This document shows positions 61,959 through 64,000 of a stretch of 64,000 nt of DNA, one piece after another. The notes beneath the pieces are model-generated. The model had not been told where the DNA came from. It did not search any database and saw only the letters and a list, made by a program, of their open reading frames with translations. Source of the DNA: JACTOJ01 sp032335695 (GTDB taxonomy: Bacteria > Bacillota > Clostridia > Clostridiales > Clostridiaceae); contig NZ_JACTOJ010000004.1 in assembly GCF_032335695.1 (NCBI RefSeq), positions 124,001-188,000 of the forward strand, given 5' to 3'. The translations under genes were made by a program, and so were the position numbers. The first letter of the stretch is position 1. The number at the start of each line of letters is the position of its first letter.

Positions 61959-62345
61959 CCTTCATCCCCTCTTTTGCTGCTTATATAAATTCTTGATAGC
62001 ATAATTAGGTTTCCTCCTTTCCTGTTAACTTTTTCTTCAATTATTATTTTATAGCATTTTACAAGGTCATACAACTTTTTGCAAAAAATTTTAACATATT
62101 TATATTTCTCACTCAACAAATATACTTTTTTTAATTTTATTTTCCAATTTTCTCAATAAAAATATATATTATTCCACAATAGCATAGCGCTGCAAAGCAT
62201 ATTTTATTATATATGTGAATTTTCAAATCATAAATTTTATTTTTTTGAGAGTATATGGCTAATTATAAATATAATATCTATCTTTTCATAGAATTCGTAT
62301 AACTGTTATTGCTTTGCAGCTCTAAATTTAGGAAAAACACGTATA
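61959..62345. other. 387-base AT-rich intergenic region
   Basis: No ORF is supported. It contains minus-strand promoter-like sequences (TTGCAA, 17 bases, TAAAAT near 62050-62085) before the lectin gene. An 11-bp inverted repeat GCTGCAAAGCA (62189-62199) and its complement (62310-62320) lie 110 bases apart. No terminator is evident after the Peptidase_G2 gene. Confidence 0.4.
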
Positions 62346-62969
62346 TTATTCTCTTTTTGTGGATTGAATGTTGAATGTAGTGGATCTCAGCATTATTAAT
62401 ACTTGATTTGAACCAGTTCTCTCAAGTACCCTGTAGCCTCTAGCCGCAGAAGTTGCGACTCCATTTTCATTTGGCACGCAATAACCATTAACAGTGCAGC
62501 TCCCATCATCTCTTACAAGCATTTGTCCAAGAAGCCCCACCGATACCCATTCTGGTCTCAGTGATCTTGGGATGTATTGCTTGTCTTTATCCCAATTTGG
62601 GTTTACTATAGGTCTTTTTTCTATATGTTCTGCCACTATCTGATTTCCTTCATTATCCAGCTGACTTGGTACCCTTACATTTTCGTAGATTATTTTTCCC
62701 CATTCATCGGTTACATACTTGTTTTTCCATCGTATGTCTCCATTATTTCCGAGCACTGCTGGCGATTCTGTAGTTATTCCCAATATATATCTAGCATTGG
62801 AACCGGCTATCTTTACTTTTCTTCCATCCAAGGTAACAAAGTAACCTACATCTATTGGTTTTCCATCAACGGTTTCAAACAATTCTGCATATCCGCCTAT
62901 AAATCCGCTATTGCCAAGTTCAATAACATTTTCTTGATTATTGCCCACATTATAGTCTTCTTCATACAT
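62346..62969 (-). CDS. Stand-alone Peptidase_G2 (IMC autoproteolytic) domain protein
   Basis: About 207 aa. From residue 20 onwards it matches what I know of the Peptidase_G2 domain: GYFVTLDGRKVKIAGSNARYILGI, WKNKYVTDEWGKI, RPEWVSVGLLGQMLVRDDGSCTVNGYC and ARGYRVLERTG. In phage tail fibres and spikes this intramolecular chaperone sits at the C-terminus and cleaves itself off after trimer folding. Here almost nothing precedes it (about 15 residues), so no passenger is present. ATG 62969 follows GAGGTG by six bases; GTG 62978 lies inside that site. It may be a domesticated or truncated phage gene, or a small structural protein. Confidence 0.8.
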   Translation of the reverse strand: MYEEDYNVGNNQENVIELGNSGFIGGYAELFETVDGKPIDVGYFVTLDGRKVKIAGSNARYILGITTESPAVLGNNGDIRWKNKYVTDEWGKIIYENVRVPSQLDNEGNQIVAEHIEKRPIVNPNWDKDKQYIPRSLRPEWVSVGLLGQMLVRDDGSCTVNGYCVPNENGVATSAARGYRVLERTGSNQVLIMLRSTTFNIQSTKRE

Positions 62970-63000
62970 TTTTATCACCTCACTATATTCTATGATTTTT

Positions 63001-63060
63001 TAGGGGACGGTTCACAAAAATTTATAAAAATATTTATAAATTTTTGTGAACCGTCCCCTA
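63001..63060. repeat. 60-bp perfect palindrome with GGGGACGGTTCAC ends
   Basis: Arms 63001-63028 and 63033-63060 are exact inverse complements (28 bp) with a 4-base loop. The outer part (TAGGGGACGGTTCAC) is GC-rich and unlike the surroundings, while the inner part is AT-rich. The outer motif resembles the repeats linked to REP-associated tyrosine transposases in Firmicutes and green non-sulfur bacteria (from memory). No transposase gene is adjacent. It could also end transcription. Confidence 0.75.
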
Positions 63061-63170
63061 GCCTAACTTTAATCATTCTTTTTTTTATCTTATAATAATA
63101 TTAATTTAGTAAATCCTATATTTTATTTAATGAAATTATTTAGCATTAAACTAAAGGAGTTGTACTCGAT

Positions 63171-64000
63171 ATGAATTTATTAACTAGCATAAAAGACGAA
63201 TATCTATTGTTTCAATCAAAAAGTAATTCAAATGATACAAAATATATAGCAGATTCAGAGCATATTTTTATCCGACATTTAAGTTGGATTAACTCCTTGC
63301 GTTCTGAGCATTTTCACAATAAAAAACTTTTAGAAGAAATAAACAGCAGCAATACAAAAAAGTTAAAAGCTAAAGAAATAAAAAGAAAAAAGCTGCTGGA
63401 GACTTCCATTTCAGTTGTAGAGGATAATTTAGATTTTCTCAATAAAGATTCCGAGTTTGTAAAAAAGCTCATGCTTACTTCCTCAAAAATGGTTTGGGAT
63501 AGCTACAAAATAAAGAATAAGATATCTCATGGTTTTGATGAAATACTTTCAAATGAAAAGAATTTAAAATATTACTATAATAACGGAATTATTAACACTT
63601 ACAAAATGAGGTTTGTTCCAAAAATTCTTAGCTTTGATATAAAAAGAGCCTTTCCCGATCATCCTAAGGATGAATTTATCAAAGCAAGAAGCATAAAACG
63701 CCACTTTTTTATTCATGAAGGTCCTACTAATTCCGGTAAGACATTTTTATCTATAAAGAGGCTTTCCGAAGCTTCTTGCGGTTTATATCTTGCGCCGCTT
63801 AGACTACTTGCTTTAGAAATTTACGATAGGTTAAATTCTTCAAATGTGCCCTGCAACCTTAAAACAGGTGAAGAAGAAATTTTAGTGGGTTCCGCAAGGC
63901 ACACCTCTTCCACTGTGGAAAAGGTCGATCTTAATAATGAATATGAAGTTGTGGTTATAGATGAATGCCAAATGCTTGGTGATGCTCAGCGTGGTGCCGC
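63171..64000 (+). CDS. SUV3-like DExH RNA helicase, C-terminus cut by window edge
   Basis: ATG 63171 with AAAGGAG upstream; open to the last base (276 codons). After an N-terminal region of about 175 residues of mixed helices, the helicase core begins: Walker A GPTNSGKT (184-191), LAPLRLLALEIYDRLN (motif Ia), KTGEE and VVIDECQMLGDAQRGA (motif II, 262-276). The order and wording of these motifs are those of SUV3/SUPV3L1-type RNA helicases, known from mitochondria and alpha-proteobacteria and found in some clostridia. The remaining motifs and C-terminus lie outside the window. It is divergent from the Peptidase_G2 gene and belongs to the flanking genome rather than the polysaccharide locus. Confidence 0.85.
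   Translation, partial: MNLLTSIKDEYLLFQSKSNSNDTKYIADSEHIFIRHLSWINSLRSEHFHNKKLLEEINSSNTKKLKAKEIKRKKLLETSISVVEDNLDFLNKDSEFVKKLMLTSSKMVWDSYKIKNKISHGFDEILSNEKNLKYYYNNGIINTYKMRFVPKILSFDIKRAFPDHPKDEFIKARSIKRHFFIHEGPTNSGKTFLSIKRLSEASCGLYLAPLRLLALEIYDRLNSSNVPCNLKTGEEEILVGSARHTSSTVEKVDLNNEYEVVVIDECQMLGDAQRGA

Noticed and set aside
62577..63095. Plus-strand ORF of 172 codons
   Set aside because: It runs antisense through the Peptidase_G2 gene and across the palindrome, with no ribosome site and a hydrophobic low-complexity product.

Overview
The window comes from a low-GC Gram-positive bacterium, most likely a Clostridium-type Firmicute. Coding sequence is strongly AT-rich, Shine-Dalgarno sites are strong (GGAGG, AAGGGGGG), TTG and GTG starts are common, and there are secreted proteins with type I dockerins, cohesins and bulb-type lectin repeats. 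The species cannot be read from the sequence. No tRNA, rRNA, CRISPR array or complete mobile element was found. Nearly all genes lie on the minus strand, so transcription runs from high to low coordinates. The exceptions are a cohesin gene at 24840-26585 and the truncated helicase gene at 63171-64000.

Layout from the upstream (right) end. 62346-64000: a stand-alone Peptidase_G2-domain protein and the start of a SUV3-like helicase, separated by a 60-bp perfect palindrome. 58524-61958: a secreted protein with eight bulb-lectin repeats and an NlpC/P60 peptidase domain. 45005-58208: a polysaccharide operon region with an ArnT-like glycosyltransferase, two O-antigen ligase/polymerase proteins, a phosphoglycosyl transferase, RmlA, RmlB and RmlC, GT4 enzymes, and ManC-Gmd-Rmd for GDP-D-rhamnose; it ends at a hairpin terminator. 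26922-44840: a second set led by another phosphoglycosyl transferase. It holds a dockerin-SH3-muramidase protein, a DUF1972 rhamnosyltransferase-like enzyme, a nucleotide-sugar dehydrogenase, a heparinase-like protein, Wzy, several glycosyltransferases, a VioA-like aminotransferase, WbqC, an acetyltransferase and a Wzx flippase. Its left part is visibly more AT-rich, like an exchangeable serotype cassette, with a transposase-like scrap at its edge.

13640-26585: a cohesin-dockerin block. It contains a secreted cohesin with three almost identical repeats, two dockerin proteins with propeller-like repeats, a dockerin protein with Ig-like repeats, a papain-LRR-dockerin protein, a membrane-anchored cohesin, and two O-antigen ligase-like membrane proteins (one with TPRs). 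990-13020: UDP-glucose dehydrogenase, four glycosyltransferases, a second lectin-repeat protein ending in a lysozyme-like domain, a second flippase and a lipoprotein polysaccharide deacetylase. A membrane protein with a zinc ribbon is cut by the left edge.

Taken together this is a large extracellular or capsular polysaccharide locus: two priming transferases, two flippases, five Wzy/WaaL-like proteins and about a dozen glycosyltransferases. Interwoven with it is a small cohesin-dockerin surface complex. Its five dockerin proteins carry a protease, leucine-rich repeats, probable propellers, Ig folds and a cell-wall hydrolase, and no cellulase or other plant-polysaccharide hydrolase. That complex is the most likely undescribed system here. 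My reading is that it organises matrix or cell-wall proteins on the surface of the polysaccharide-coated cell. The architecture is visible in the sequence; the function is inference.
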